Assembly (NCBI RefSeq): GCF_042684865.1
Contig: NZ_JBHUML010000002.1
Location: forward strand, 1,612,001-1,676,000
Origin: Salibacterium lacus
Lineage (GTDB): Bacteria; Bacillota; Bacilli; Bacillales; Marinococcaceae
Direction: 5' to 3'
DNA length: 64,000 nucleotides
The notes beneath the pieces were generated by a model. That model was not told the origin of the DNA, did not search any database, and saw only the letters and a program-made list of their open reading frames with translations. Of the stretch, positions 52,354 through 60,779 are shown piece by piece. The position numbers were made by a program, and so were the translations under genes. Position 1 is the first letter of the stretch, and every line of letters starts with the position of its first letter.

Positions 52354-53331
52354 TTACTGCTGTTCATCCCATACCAGAAAGACATCACTCGGGCGCGGTG
52401 TGATTTCCACCTGACCCGCCGTCTGTGTGCTGCCACTTTCATCTGCTTCTATTATACCTTGCAGAATGCGTTTGGCATCGGCCGGTGCACCGAGTCTTTC
52501 TGCTGCCTGCGCCGCCAGTTCAAAGTTCGCTCTGCTTGTTCTTGCCACCGCAAATTCTCTCATTTCACCCTGATAGGCCTGGTACAGATGATAGAATTCC
52601 TGATTGGCTGTACCAAAACTGTTGTCATTCCTGGCATAAAGGGTGACACCGGCTTCTCTGTAAAGCGGCCGGACCATTTCGGTATACTGGTTGGATCCTT
52701 CAGACGTGAGATCCACCATTTCTTCGGCTCTCCACACCGAATGACCATTGTCATCGATCCGCTTTAAAAATACCGCAGCCTGGGCTCTTGTCAGCTTACC
52801 ATTCACATCAAAGCGCTCTGTCTGTGTTTCTCCGTCCTGGCGCCCTGTTGTCAGACCTTCTTCAAACATCCAGGCTGCTGCTTCCTTCAATCCGGGTTCA
52901 CGGGCCTGGGACTGAGCAATGACCTTAGCCACCGTCCCTCTTGTCACGGCCCGGTTCTTCACAGCATTATCACGCAGACCGGGCATCCTCAGTTCATGTT
53001 CAGACAGCGTTACATAGGCGGGCTGCGCCCAGTGCTGCAGCTCCGAGGGAGTACCGGTTTCCATGTCGAAATACCTTGTCAGCATGACAGAAAACTGCGC
53101 TTCTGTCATATCGTCTCCCGGATGAAACGAGCCGTCTTCATATCCGTGAATCAGGCCTTCCTGCTCTGCCCATTGAATCTCTTCAGCGGCCCAGTAGCCA
53201 TTGTCCACATCTGTGAATCCAGCTGCATCGGCGGGTATTGTTATGTAAAGAAAAGCAGCCGCCCCACCGGCAAACGCAGCTGTAAACATACGAAGCAGTG
53301 CTGGTTTTTTCCTTTGTTTATTATTACCCAT
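52354..53331 (-). CDS. Secreted protein with SLH repeats and unknown C-terminal region
   Basis: The 325-residue protein has a basic N-terminus and hydrophobic segment forming a signal peptide or anchor (to about residue 37). One good SLH repeat (about 38-88, GYEDGSFHPGDDMTEAQFSVML) is followed by a degenerate one and a third (about 150-195, LTRAQAAVFLKR). The remaining 130 residues are helical with no recognised family. It is 31 bases upstream of galU and may be co-transcribed with it. Confidence 0.8.
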   Translation of the reverse strand: MGNNKQRKKPALLRMFTAAFAGGAAAFLYITIPADAAGFTDVDNGYWAAEEIQWAEQEGLIHGYEDGSFHPGDDMTEAQFSVMLTRYFDMETGTPSELQHWAQPAYVTLSEHELRMPGLRDNAVKNRAVTRGTVAKVIAQSQAREPGLKEAAAWMFEEGLTTGRQDGETQTERFDVNGKLTRAQAAVFLKRIDDNGHSVWRAEEMVDLTSEGSNQYTEMVRPLYREAGVTLYARNDNSFGTANQEFYHLYQAYQGEMREFAVARTSRANFELAAQAAERLGAPADAKRILQGIIEADESGSTQTAGQVEITPRPSDVFLVWDEQQ

Positions 53332-53791
53332 TATTATTGGAATCTGATATTCCAGACTCTCTCATCCACCTCCTGACATTTTCTTCTGCCTTATTATACC
53401 GTGCTTTCCTTCTTCATGGCTACCATCCATGTACCAAAATAGGAGAAGCAGCACAGGAAAGGCGGATTATGTCGAAACATTGTTGTGGTTTTTTTCGAAA
53501 AATCTGGTATATTTATAATAATCTCAGTTGAAAGGAGGACCGTAGGTTTAGTTATTTTATCACCCATCTCAGGAAGCCCCCGATATTTTATGCTTCCCCT
53601 CTACATTCTTTTTCCATTAACAACTGTGTTCCTGATTGAACCATGAAAAAGGAAGTATGTTCCGCCATAACAGCAGGTATCTGTTCATGAAAAGAAGCGT
53701 CCGCCCCATCAGCTTTTTTGCGCACGATACTGGAATATGCTATGTCATTACCCTCATTATGGATTCAAACCCATCTAAAAGGAGGTCATTC
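53332..53791. other. Upstream region of ssbB
   Basis: The 460-bp gap has no supported gene. Two strong ribosome-site sequences occur: AAAGGAGG near 53531, with no start codon in range, and AAAAGGAGG near 53778, used by ssbB. A TATAAT at 53514-53519 could be a -10, but no -35 is evident. I did not find the AAAA-N5-TTTT pair of a ComK box. Confidence 0.4.
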
Positions 53792-54208
53792 ATGTTTAAC
53801 AATGTGACACTGGTCGGCCGTTTCACCCGTGACCCTGAGCTTACCTATACAAAAGACGGAACCGCAGTATGCAATTTCACACTCGCTGTGCAGCGTTCGT
53901 TCCGGAACATGCACGGTGACATCGATGCGGACTTTATCCCCGTCACCGTTTGGCGCAAGCAGGCGGAAAATACATCCCTTTACTGCCACAAAGGAGCACT
54001 CGTTGGTGTAACCGGAAGAATCAATACGAGAATCTATGAAAACAAAGACCAAAAAAGAGTACAGATGGTGGAAGTGAACGCGGATCAGGTTCGTTTTCTG
54101 AAATTAAACGGTTCCTCTGAAACACGTCCATCTCCTGCAAACAGAGAAGAGAAGCCGCTCACACCGGTGCATCCGTCCGAAGCTGCCGCCATGACAAAAA
54201 CAACATAA
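53792..54208 (+). CDS. ssbB: Single-stranded DNA-binding protein, SsbB-type
   Basis: The 138-residue protein has an OB fold starting MFNNVTLVGRFTRDPELTYT and containing FIPVTVWRKQAEN and VGVTGRINTRIYE. It lacks the acidic DDDLPF-type C-terminal tail of the main Ssb, as does competence-specific SsbB of B. subtilis, although it is longer (113 residues there). It would coat incoming single strands in transformation. Start chosen by GGAGG upstream and family alignment. Confidence 0.88.
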   Translation: MFNNVTLVGRFTRDPELTYTKDGTAVCNFTLAVQRSFRNMHGDIDADFIPVTVWRKQAENTSLYCHKGALVGVTGRINTRIYENKDQKRVQMVEVNADQVRFLKLNGSSETRPSPANREEKPLTPVHPSEAAAMTKTT

Positions 54209-54284
54209 CCCCGGTATCCGTCCTGCTTTTCACTGAAGCAGACCCCTGTCTTTCTTCGGAATTTCTCCTCTATTCTTCCTCTTC

Positions 54285-54317
54285 ACACCGCTGAAAACCC
54301 CGTTTCAGCGGTGTTTC
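54285..54317 (+). terminator. Terminator of ssbB
   Basis: ACACCGCTGAAA / TTTCAGCGGTGT perfect 12-bp stem followed by TTTCT, about 77 bases after the stop. Confidence 0.75.
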
Positions 54318-54633
54318 TGCACGTATTCGTTCACAAAATTCCCGGTTTTTGATTATACTTTTATATCGGAATTATAATGATTATTTGTTAAAATGGAGAC
54401 AAAGGGATGCTTGTCCGGCACAATGCCTTCCCTTTCAGAATAACACATTACTGATACCACCCGGAGTCCGGAGAACCATTACTTTGCGGCCGTTCCCTTT
54501 TTTTGTTCGCGGCTGGTTTGAACAAAAAACAGTCAGGATATATAATGGGAAGAATAGTTAAACTATTTCCTCTGCCGGCCGGAAAGGCTCAAGCAGGGTC
54601 GGACACGGGTTAATTTATAAGGAGGTGGAACGT
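54318..54633. other. Ferredoxin upstream region
   Basis: The gap holds two sigma-A-like promoters: TTGATT-N18-TATAAT at 54349-54378 and the better one at 54518-54546. I see no conserved riboswitch fold or gene. Confidence 0.5.
54518..54546 (+). promoter_or_regulatory. Sigma-A promoter of the ferredoxin gene
   Basis: TTGAAC, a 17-bp spacer and TATAAT, 88 bases before the start codon. Confidence 0.7.
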
Positions 54634-54873
54634 ATGGCATTTGTAATCACTCAACCATGCCAGGACGAAAAGTCCGGAGATTGTGTAGACGTATGTCCAG
54701 TGGACTGTATTGAAGAAGGGCAGGATCAGTACTATATCGATCCGGACGTCTGCATCGACTGCGGGGCATGCATTGTCGTATGTCCGGTAGAAGCGATTGT
54801 GGAAGATACAGAACTCACACCTGAAACAGAACCTTTCCTTGAAAAGGCAAAGCAGTTTTTCGGTACGACATAA
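54634..54873 (+). CDS. Bacterial ferredoxin with two cluster motifs
   Basis: The 79-residue protein has CVDVCPVDCI and CIDCGACIVVCPVEAI. The first motif, with C near residue 8 of the mature sequence, suggests a 3Fe-4S or 4Fe-4S site and the second a 4Fe-4S site. It is a cytoplasmic electron carrier, acidic as expected. An in-frame GTG three codons upstream overlaps the ribosome site AAGGAGG, so the ATG at 54634 is used. It is transcribed alone. Confidence 0.92.
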   Translation: MAFVITQPCQDEKSGDCVDVCPVDCIEEGQDQYYIDPDVCIDCGACIVVCPVEAIVEDTELTPETEPFLEKAKQFFGTT

Positions 54874-54894
54874 AACGTCATAGAGCCAAAGAAA

Positions 54895-54923
54895 GGGGCA
54901 TCCACCGTGGATGTCTCTTTTTT
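54895..54923 (+). terminator. Terminator of the ferredoxin gene
   Basis: GCATCCAC / GTGGATGT stem with a one-nt centre followed by CTCTTTTTT. Confidence 0.7.
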
Positions 54924-55078
54924 ACGGTTAATGAGCCTGCGGGTGCAGCCACCCCTTTTTTGTGCTGCTTTGTCAGATTTTCTTCCGAGCAATCCTCATT
55001 TTTACACTCTATCACCCTGTCTGGTCTTCTTATTCATGTTAAAATGATGAAAACATACGGGTGAGCAGGAGGGATAGC

Positions 55079-56095
55079 TTGGATAAACAACAAGTAACAG
55101 ATACAAGAAACCGGCCGCTTCGGGATCTACGGATATCGGTCATCGACCGTTGTAATTTCCGCTGCACCTACTGCATGCCAAAAGAGATCTTCGGGGACGA
55201 TTATCCCTTCATGACAGAAAAGGAACTATTATCTTTTGACGATATTGAAACACTTGCGCGCTCGTTCACAATGCTCGGTGTCGAAAAATTAAGAATAACA
55301 GGCGGAGAACCACTTCTGCGAAAAGATCTTCCCACCTTAATCGAGAAACTCTCCTCCCTGCCGGGCATAAAGGATACCGCCCTGACAACGAACGGTGTGT
55401 TTCTTGTGAAACAGGCCGAAGCGCTGAAACAGGCAGGACTGGACCGCGTGAACATCAGTCTGGATGCTGTGACTGAGCACATTTTTCAGAAGATGAACGG
55501 CAGAAATATGAAGCCGCGCGCGGTCCTCAACGGTATTGAGGCTGCACAGGAAGCAGGACTTGGGGTGAAAGTGAATATGGTCGTCCAGCGCGGAGCCAAT
55601 GACGAAGATATACTTCCCATGGCACGTTATTTTAAAGAACAGGGGGTCACGCTTCGTTTCATTGAATATATGGATGTCGGCACAAGCAACGGCTGGAATT
55701 TCACCGACGTCGTTCCTAAAAAAGAAATATACGAAAAATTGACCGGACTGGCTCCTCTGCACCCTGTCGAAGATGCTTATTTCGGAGAAGTCGCCAACAG
55801 ATACCGGTACGACGGAACCGATACCGAAGTCGGCTTCATTTCCTCGGTATCCGATACGTTCTGTTCCAGCTGCACCCGGGCCCGCATCTCAGCGGACGGC
55901 CGGCTGTATACCTGTCTTTTCGCAGAAGACGGACATGACCTCCGCCCTTTCCTCGGGGAGGAGCCGGATACAGCGGGACTTGAAGACCGGCTTTCTTCCA
56001 TATGGCAGCTGCGCAGCGACCGTTATTCAGAAGAACGGACCGAAGAAACAGTACGGAACCGCCGGAAAATTGAAATGTCCTATATCGGCGGGTGA
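55079..56095 (+). CDS. moaA: GTP 3',8-cyclase MoaA (molybdenum cofactor)
   Basis: The 338-residue radical-SAM enzyme has the CNFRCTYC motif for the first cluster, the GGEPLLR SAM site, three C-terminal cysteines (CSSC ... C) for the second cluster, and the terminal GG that reaches the active site. It makes 3',8-cyclo-GTP. The start is TTG 55079, with AGGAGGG five bases before; an upstream GTG at 55061 precedes that ribosome site. It is the first gene of a moaA-moeB-moeA-mobB-moaE-moaD operon. Confidence 0.94.
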   Translation: MDKQQVTDTRNRPLRDLRISVIDRCNFRCTYCMPKEIFGDDYPFMTEKELLSFDDIETLARSFTMLGVEKLRITGGEPLLRKDLPTLIEKLSSLPGIKDTALTTNGVFLVKQAEALKQAGLDRVNISLDAVTEHIFQKMNGRNMKPRAVLNGIEAAQEAGLGVKVNMVVQRGANDEDILPMARYFKEQGVTLRFIEYMDVGTSNGWNFTDVVPKKEIYEKLTGLAPLHPVEDAYFGEVANRYRYDGTDTEVGFISSVSDTFCSSCTRARISADGRLYTCLFAEDGHDLRPFLGEEPDTAGLEDRLSSIWQLRSDRYSEERTEETVRNRRKIEMSYIGG

Positions 56096-56110
56096 AAGGA
56101 GAGCAGCCGG

Positions 56111-57163
56111 ATGGAATACCGCTACAGCAGACAGGAACAATTCGCGCCCATTGGAAAAGCAGGTCAGGAACGGCTTTCTTCTTCGCACGCGCTGATTATG
56201 GGCTGCGGCGCCCTCGGCAGTGCCTGTGCGGAAATACTCGTCCGTGCCGGTATCGGAGCTGTTACACTGATCGACCGGGATATCGTGGAACCTTCTAATC
56301 TCCACCGCCAGAACCTGTATGCAGAACGTGATGCGGATGGTTCTGTGCCTAAAGCAGAAGCTGCAAAAGAGAGGCTTTTGGAAATCAATTCTGCGGTGAA
56401 CATTCATACTTATGTTATCGATGCCGGGTCCGATCAGCTCGACAAACTTGCTCCGAGGTGTGATGTTATGGTTGATGGCAGCGATAATTTTGATCTCCGC
56501 TTTATCCTGAACGATGCCGCGGAAAAACACGGAGTGCCATGGGTGTTTGGAGCGGCTGCCGGGAGCTTTGGAATGAGCTGCCTTTTCCTGCCGGGAGAGC
56601 TTCCCTGCCTGTATTGTCTCATGCAGGGGATGCCGGACGGGGCGATGACCTGCGAGGCATCCGGCATTATCAGCCCGGCAGTGCAGATGACGGCATCCTT
56701 TCAGACAGCCGAAGTGATGAAGCTGTTAACGGGAAACACCGGAGCCCTTCACAAAAAGCTCGTCCTGTTTGATATTTGGAATAACACCCAGCAGCAGTTT
56801 GGCTTTTCTTCCATGAAAAATCAGAACTGCCCGTCCTGTGGCACTGTACCAGAGCACCCTCACCTGAATAAAACGGCCCGTTCCAGCATCCGCACCTTAT
56901 GCGGCAGCAACACAGTACATATTAATCCCGGGGAGGAGGTTCATTACGACTTTCTGATGCTTGAAGAGCATCTTAAACAGCACGGCAAAGTGAAAAAAAA
57001 TGAACACCTGCTCACCTGCCTGCTGCCGTCACTGCGGCTGGCCATTTTCACCGACGGGCGCATTTTGATCCACGGAACGAACAACCCGGACGAAGCAGAA
57101 GCCGTCTATCGTCATTACATTGAAACAGCGGCTTATACCGCAGAAAAGGAGCCGGAAACATGA
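56111..57163 (+). CDS. moeB: MoeB/ThiF-type adenylyltransferase
   Basis: The 350-residue protein has GCGALGSACAE for ATP, DRDIVEPSNLHRQNLY, and CLYC ... CPSCG zinc pairs. It activates the C-terminal glycine of MoaD by adenylation. The last 80 residues extend beyond the usual core and look like a small separate domain. Its end overlaps moeA by four bases. Use of MoaD as partner is supported by the operon; a role with ThiS cannot be excluded. Confidence 0.9.
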   Translation: MEYRYSRQEQFAPIGKAGQERLSSSHALIMGCGALGSACAEILVRAGIGAVTLIDRDIVEPSNLHRQNLYAERDADGSVPKAEAAKERLLEINSAVNIHTYVIDAGSDQLDKLAPRCDVMVDGSDNFDLRFILNDAAEKHGVPWVFGAAAGSFGMSCLFLPGELPCLYCLMQGMPDGAMTCEASGIISPAVQMTASFQTAEVMKLLTGNTGALHKKLVLFDIWNNTQQQFGFSSMKNQNCPSCGTVPEHPHLNKTARSSIRTLCGSNTVHINPGEEVHYDFLMLEEHLKQHGKVKKNEHLLTCLLPSLRLAIFTDGRILIHGTNNPDEAEAVYRHYIETAAYTAEKEPET

Positions 57164-58452
57164 TGGAAAAAAGAAACCCGCTGCCTGTGCAGGAAGCAGT
57201 CGCAAAAATCATGGAGCAGCCGGTGAAAGGCAGAACGGAGTGGACCGCTCTGGAAGACGCAGGTGGATGTGTTCTTGCGCAGGATATCCAGGCGGACCAT
57301 GATGTCCCGCCATTCGACCGCTCCCCGTATGACGGATTTGCCATACGGGCACGCGATACCACGGAAGCCTCCCGCGAACATCCGGTGTCACTCCACGTCA
57401 TAGGCGACATCGGCGCCGGAACCATATTCGGTGGAACGGTGGAAAAGGGACAGGCCGTCCGGATTATGACCGGGGCTCCGATTCCCGGCGGCTGCGATGC
57501 CGTCGTCATGCTCGAACTGGCCCATGAATACGAAGAAGAAGACCGTCAATACGTTGAAGTAAAACGACCGTTTCAAAAACATGACAATATTTCATTCCAG
57601 GGAGAAGACACCAAGCAGGGCACGACCGTCATTCAACGCGGAACACTCATCCATCCTGGTGTAACGGCGGTTCTAGCCTCCTTCGGTTACGGGCAGGTCC
57701 CTACTGTCCAGCGTCCCCGCATCGGGGTGATCGCAACCGGCAGTGAACTGCTTCCTATCACCGCACCACTGGAACCTGGAAAAATACGAAACAGCAACGC
57801 CTATATGATTATGGCTCAAATCGAACAAGCGGGGGGAGAAGCTGTGTCTTTCGGCACCGTGGCCGACGATTTTGAGAAAACTTTCTCCACTGTGAAGGAA
57901 GCGCTCCGTTCCGTTGATATCCTTCTCACCACCGGCGGGGTATCTGTCGGGGATTATGACTACATCCCGGATATTTTAAAAGAACTTGGGGCAACGGTCC
58001 ATTTCAATAAAGTAGGCATGCGTCCTGGAAGTGTCACCACGGCTGCAACGCTTGGTTCACAGCTGATTTACGGATTGTCAGGGAATCCTTCCGCCTGCTA
58101 TGTAGGATTTGAGCTGTTTGTGCGGCCGGTTATCCGAAAATTCCTTGGTTTTTCCGCTCCGCACCTGAAAAAAATGAAAGCCCTGCTCGGAACTGATTTT
58201 CCCAAACCCAATCCATTTATGCGGTTTGTGCGGGCAGAGCTGAAAGAGGAAAATGGGAGCTGGAAAGCGTATCCGGCCGGTCTGGATAAATCCAGCTCGG
58301 TTACCTCACTGTCTGACGCATCAGCTTTGATTGCCCTTCCCGGGGGAACAAGAGGATACGAAAAAGGAATGGAAGTGGATGTATTACTCCTTCATTCCAT
58401 GGAAGGCAGTGAATGGCCATGGGACAACATTGTCCGGTCTTACAGGTCGTAG
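57160..58452 (+). CDS. moeA: Molybdopterin molybdenumtransferase MoeA
   Basis: The 430-residue protein has the family's DVPPFDRSPYDGFAIRA, VRIMTGAPIPGGCDAVVM, TGSELLP, TTGGVSVGDYDYIPDIL and GLSGNPSACYVGFELFVRP motifs. It inserts molybdate into adenylated molybdopterin. The start overlaps moeB and its last 40 bases overlap mobB. Confidence 0.94.
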   Translation: MMEKRNPLPVQEAVAKIMEQPVKGRTEWTALEDAGGCVLAQDIQADHDVPPFDRSPYDGFAIRARDTTEASREHPVSLHVIGDIGAGTIFGGTVEKGQAVRIMTGAPIPGGCDAVVMLELAHEYEEEDRQYVEVKRPFQKHDNISFQGEDTKQGTTVIQRGTLIHPGVTAVLASFGYGQVPTVQRPRIGVIATGSELLPITAPLEPGKIRNSNAYMIMAQIEQAGGEAVSFGTVADDFEKTFSTVKEALRSVDILLTTGGVSVGDYDYIPDILKELGATVHFNKVGMRPGSVTTAATLGSQLIYGLSGNPSACYVGFELFVRPVIRKFLGFSAPHLKKMKALLGTDFPKPNPFMRFVRAELKEENGSWKAYPAGLDKSSSVTSLSDASALIALPGGTRGYEKGMEVDVLLLHSMEGSEWPWDNIVRSYRS

Positions 58453-58949
58453 GATTCCAAGGAAGCGGAAAGACGACACTCATGGAAAAACTGATTCAAC
58501 GCGCCGCCCGGTATGGTATGAAGCCGGCGGCTTTGAAACATCACGGCCACGCGGAGCCTTTAAAACCACCGGATTCCCGTCCAAAAGACAATATGCGCCA
58601 TCATCAGGCCGGAGCTTTCCTCACCGCGGCATCAGGAGCCGGCCAGCTGCAGATGGACGCGGATACCAGCCGGACCCTGCCGGAACTGCTCGCGTTCTAT
58701 CAGTTCTTTGAACCTGGTATCATTTTTGTGGAAGGATATAAACAGGAATCTTATCCAAAGGTAGTGCTGCTCCGGAACAGCAGCGACCGTTCCCTGCTCC
58801 ATGAATGCAGCCGTATCATCTGCGTAATCACCCCTGACTCCCTGGAGGAAGATACGGATATCCCCTGTTTTCTACCACACGACGAAGAGCATTATCTTCC
58901 TTTCATCCTGAACGAAATGGAGGTGCCGGACAACTATGGCTCTCTTTGA
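58413..58949 (+). CDS. mobB: Molybdopterin-guanine dinucleotide biosynthesis protein MobB
   Basis: The 178-residue P-loop protein has VVGFQGSGKTTLMEKLI and the ALKHHGHAE and GYKQESYPK motifs. It supports attachment of GMP to molybdenum cofactor. It begins 40 bases inside the end of moeA, with GGAAGG before the ATG. mobA, its usual partner, is not in the window. Confidence 0.92.
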   Translation: MAMGQHCPVLQVVGFQGSGKTTLMEKLIQRAARYGMKPAALKHHGHAEPLKPPDSRPKDNMRHHQAGAFLTAASGAGQLQMDADTSRTLPELLAFYQFFEPGIIFVEGYKQESYPKVVLLRNSSDRSLLHECSRIICVITPDSLEEDTDIPCFLPHDEEHYLPFILNEMEVPDNYGSL

Positions 58950-59394
58950 AATAACGACCGATCCGATTGCCGCCGATGCCGTAGCGGGTAAAGTGAAACG
59001 TCCGGAAGCCGGAGCTGTGGTAACGTTCAGCGGCACCGTCCGGGAATGGACAAACGACCGCCGGACACTGAAACTGGAGTATGAAGCATACCACAGTATG
59101 GCGGTAAAACAAATGGAAAGAATCGGGCAGGAGGTGCAGGACAGATGGCCGGACACCCGGACAGCCATCACCCACCGCGTCGGTGAACTTCATATTACAG
59201 AAACCGCTGTTGTCATCGCCGTCTCTTCCCCGCACCGTCGTTCTGCTTATGAAGCAAATGAATATATCATAGAACGTATCAAGGAGCTGGTACCGATCTG
59301 GAAAAAAGAATACTGGGAAGACGGAACCGCATGGGTTGGAGATCAACTTGAAACACACCCCTATTCAAAAGGAGGGCCCCCGCTCCATGATTAA
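58936..59394 (+). CDS. moaE: Molybdopterin synthase catalytic subunit MoaE
   Basis: The 152-residue protein has VTFSGTVREW, LEYEAYHSMAVKQM, HRVGELHITETAVVIAVSSPHR and the active-site lysine in PIWKKEYW. It combines with MoaD to place dithiolene sulphurs on the precursor. It overlaps mobB by 14 and moaD by 8 bases. Confidence 0.94.
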   Translation: MALFEITTDPIAADAVAGKVKRPEAGAVVTFSGTVREWTNDRRTLKLEYEAYHSMAVKQMERIGQEVQDRWPDTRTAITHRVGELHITETAVVIAVSSPHRRSAYEANEYIIERIKELVPIWKKEYWEDGTAWVGDQLETHPYSKGGPPLHD

Positions 59395-59620
59395 TATACT
59401 ATTTTTCGCCCGTCTCCAGGAAGAAGCCGGCCGGGAAAGCCTCCACGTGGAAAAGGCCGGATGCACCATCAGGGAACTGAAAGAATGGCTCAACGAAGAA
59501 TACCGCCTCACCGGATTGAATCGTACGATGACCGCGCGGAATGAAGAATTCACAAACGAGGATGCGGTCATAGCAGACGGCGACACCATCGCTTTTATCC
59601 CGCCGGTGAGCGGAGGATAA
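59387..59620 (+). CDS. moaD: Molybdopterin synthase sulphur-carrier subunit MoaD
   Basis: The 77-residue ubiquitin-like protein begins MINILFFARLQEEAGRE and ends in PPVSGG, the thiocarboxylated di-glycine. The longer frame from 59336 would lie inside moaE; the ATG at 59387 follows AGGAGGG. It is the last gene of the operon. Confidence 0.93.
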   Translation: MINILFFARLQEEAGRESLHVEKAGCTIRELKEWLNEEYRLTGLNRTMTARNEEFTNEDAVIADGDTIAFIPPVSGG

Positions 59621-59649
59621 GTACCGGTAAACACTGCAGCGTTGATTAC

Positions 59650-59689
59650 AAAAAAGGAGCCCATCCCAAATCGGGTGAGCTCCTTTTTT
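59650..59689. terminator. Bidirectional terminator between moaD and opuAC
   Basis: GGAGCCCATCCC / CGGGTGAGCTCC stem with A-run on one side and T-run on the other, serving both converging operons. Confidence 0.85.
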
Positions 59690-59700
59690 ATCGTCGGCTT

Positions 59701-60690
59701 TTATTCAGCTGGTGTTAGGTCCTCGATGGAATCAACATCCATGTATTCCGGAACAACCAGACCGGTGCGTACACCTTCCAGGTTATTACCAAGGTCTTCA
59801 AGGCTGTCTTTATGTTCTTCATAAAGATCACCGTGTGTCAGCGGAAGCCACGCAGCAACCATGCCGTCTGCTTCTCCACCGGCAACGGACTGCCACATTA
59901 CTGCGTTGTCAAGCGGAGTTGTGGTTACTTCGAATCCCATGTTGGAAAGAACTTCGCCTACAACGTGAGTAGAAGCAACTTCTGTCTCCCATTCAACGTA
60001 AACGAGTTCAATTTCTTTGCCGTCTACCTCTTCAGCACCCTCTGTCCAGGAATCAACCATGTCCTGATTTTCCTCAACGAAGGACGTCGCTGCTTCTTGT
60101 GGAGAAGCACCATTTTGGACTTCAAGCATAACGCTGTTCATGGATTCCTCATCCCACTGGAACTGATCAAGAACTGTGTATGCGTTTGGCATATCTTCTT
60201 CCAGTCCCTGACGGACCATTGTCTTGATATTTTCAGCGTCACCGAATACATTTTCCGGATCTTCGAGGTATTTCAGGTCATACTCCTGGAATTTCCAGTG
60301 TGGGCTCCAGCCTGTTACGATGATTGGCTCTTCATTGTCAATGGCTTCTCCCAAAGCTGTAGTCATCGCACCACTGGAAGAAGTAGCCACTTCCCATCCG
60401 GCCAGGCTGTCATACGTTTCTACAGCCTCTTCCGATGCTCCTACAACGCCGGATCCGGCTTCTATACCAGTAATCTGGTAATCCATTTCTTCCCCATAGT
60501 TAGCGGAACTCGAACTGTCCTCCGAACTTTCACCGCCGGATTCACTGTCTGTCTGTTCTTCCTCTGATCCACCGGATTCTCCCCCGGAGTCACCCGATTC
60601 TTCTTCTCCTCCACTGCCGCAGCCTGCGGCTGCCAGTGTCATTGAAAGACCAGCAGCAAGACCTAGATGTTTCCAGTTAAATTTCAACAT
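59701..60690 (-). CDS. opuAC: Glycine betaine-binding lipoprotein OpuAC
   Basis: The 329-residue lipoprotein has the lipobox LAAAGC and a long Gly/Ser/Glu linker (about 25-65) typical of salt-adapted species. The domain matches B. subtilis OpuAC in order: ITGIEAGSGVVGASEEA, IIVTGWSPHWKF, then VYVEWETEVASTHVV, VAAWLPLTHG and GLVVPEYM. Trp residues in these motifs form the betaine cage. The gene is the last of opuAA-AB-AC. The protein at 38883 has the opposite lobe order. Confidence 0.94.
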   Translation of the reverse strand: MLKFNWKHLGLAAGLSMTLAAAGCGSGGEEESGDSGGESGGSEEEQTDSESGGESSEDSSSSANYGEEMDYQITGIEAGSGVVGASEEAVETYDSLAGWEVATSSSGAMTTALGEAIDNEEPIIVTGWSPHWKFQEYDLKYLEDPENVFGDAENIKTMVRQGLEEDMPNAYTVLDQFQWDEESMNSVMLEVQNGASPQEAATSFVEENQDMVDSWTEGAEEVDGKEIELVYVEWETEVASTHVVGEVLSNMGFEVTTTPLDNAVMWQSVAGGEADGMVAAWLPLTHGDLYEEHKDSLEDLGNNLEGVRTGLVVPEYMDVDSIEDLTPAE

Positions 60691-60779
60691 TGTTAAAATG
60701 TCCCCCTTAATAGTGATATATATGGTTAACTTTTCTATGATGAAAAGTATCCACCGTAGTCATAAAATCATGAAGCCTT

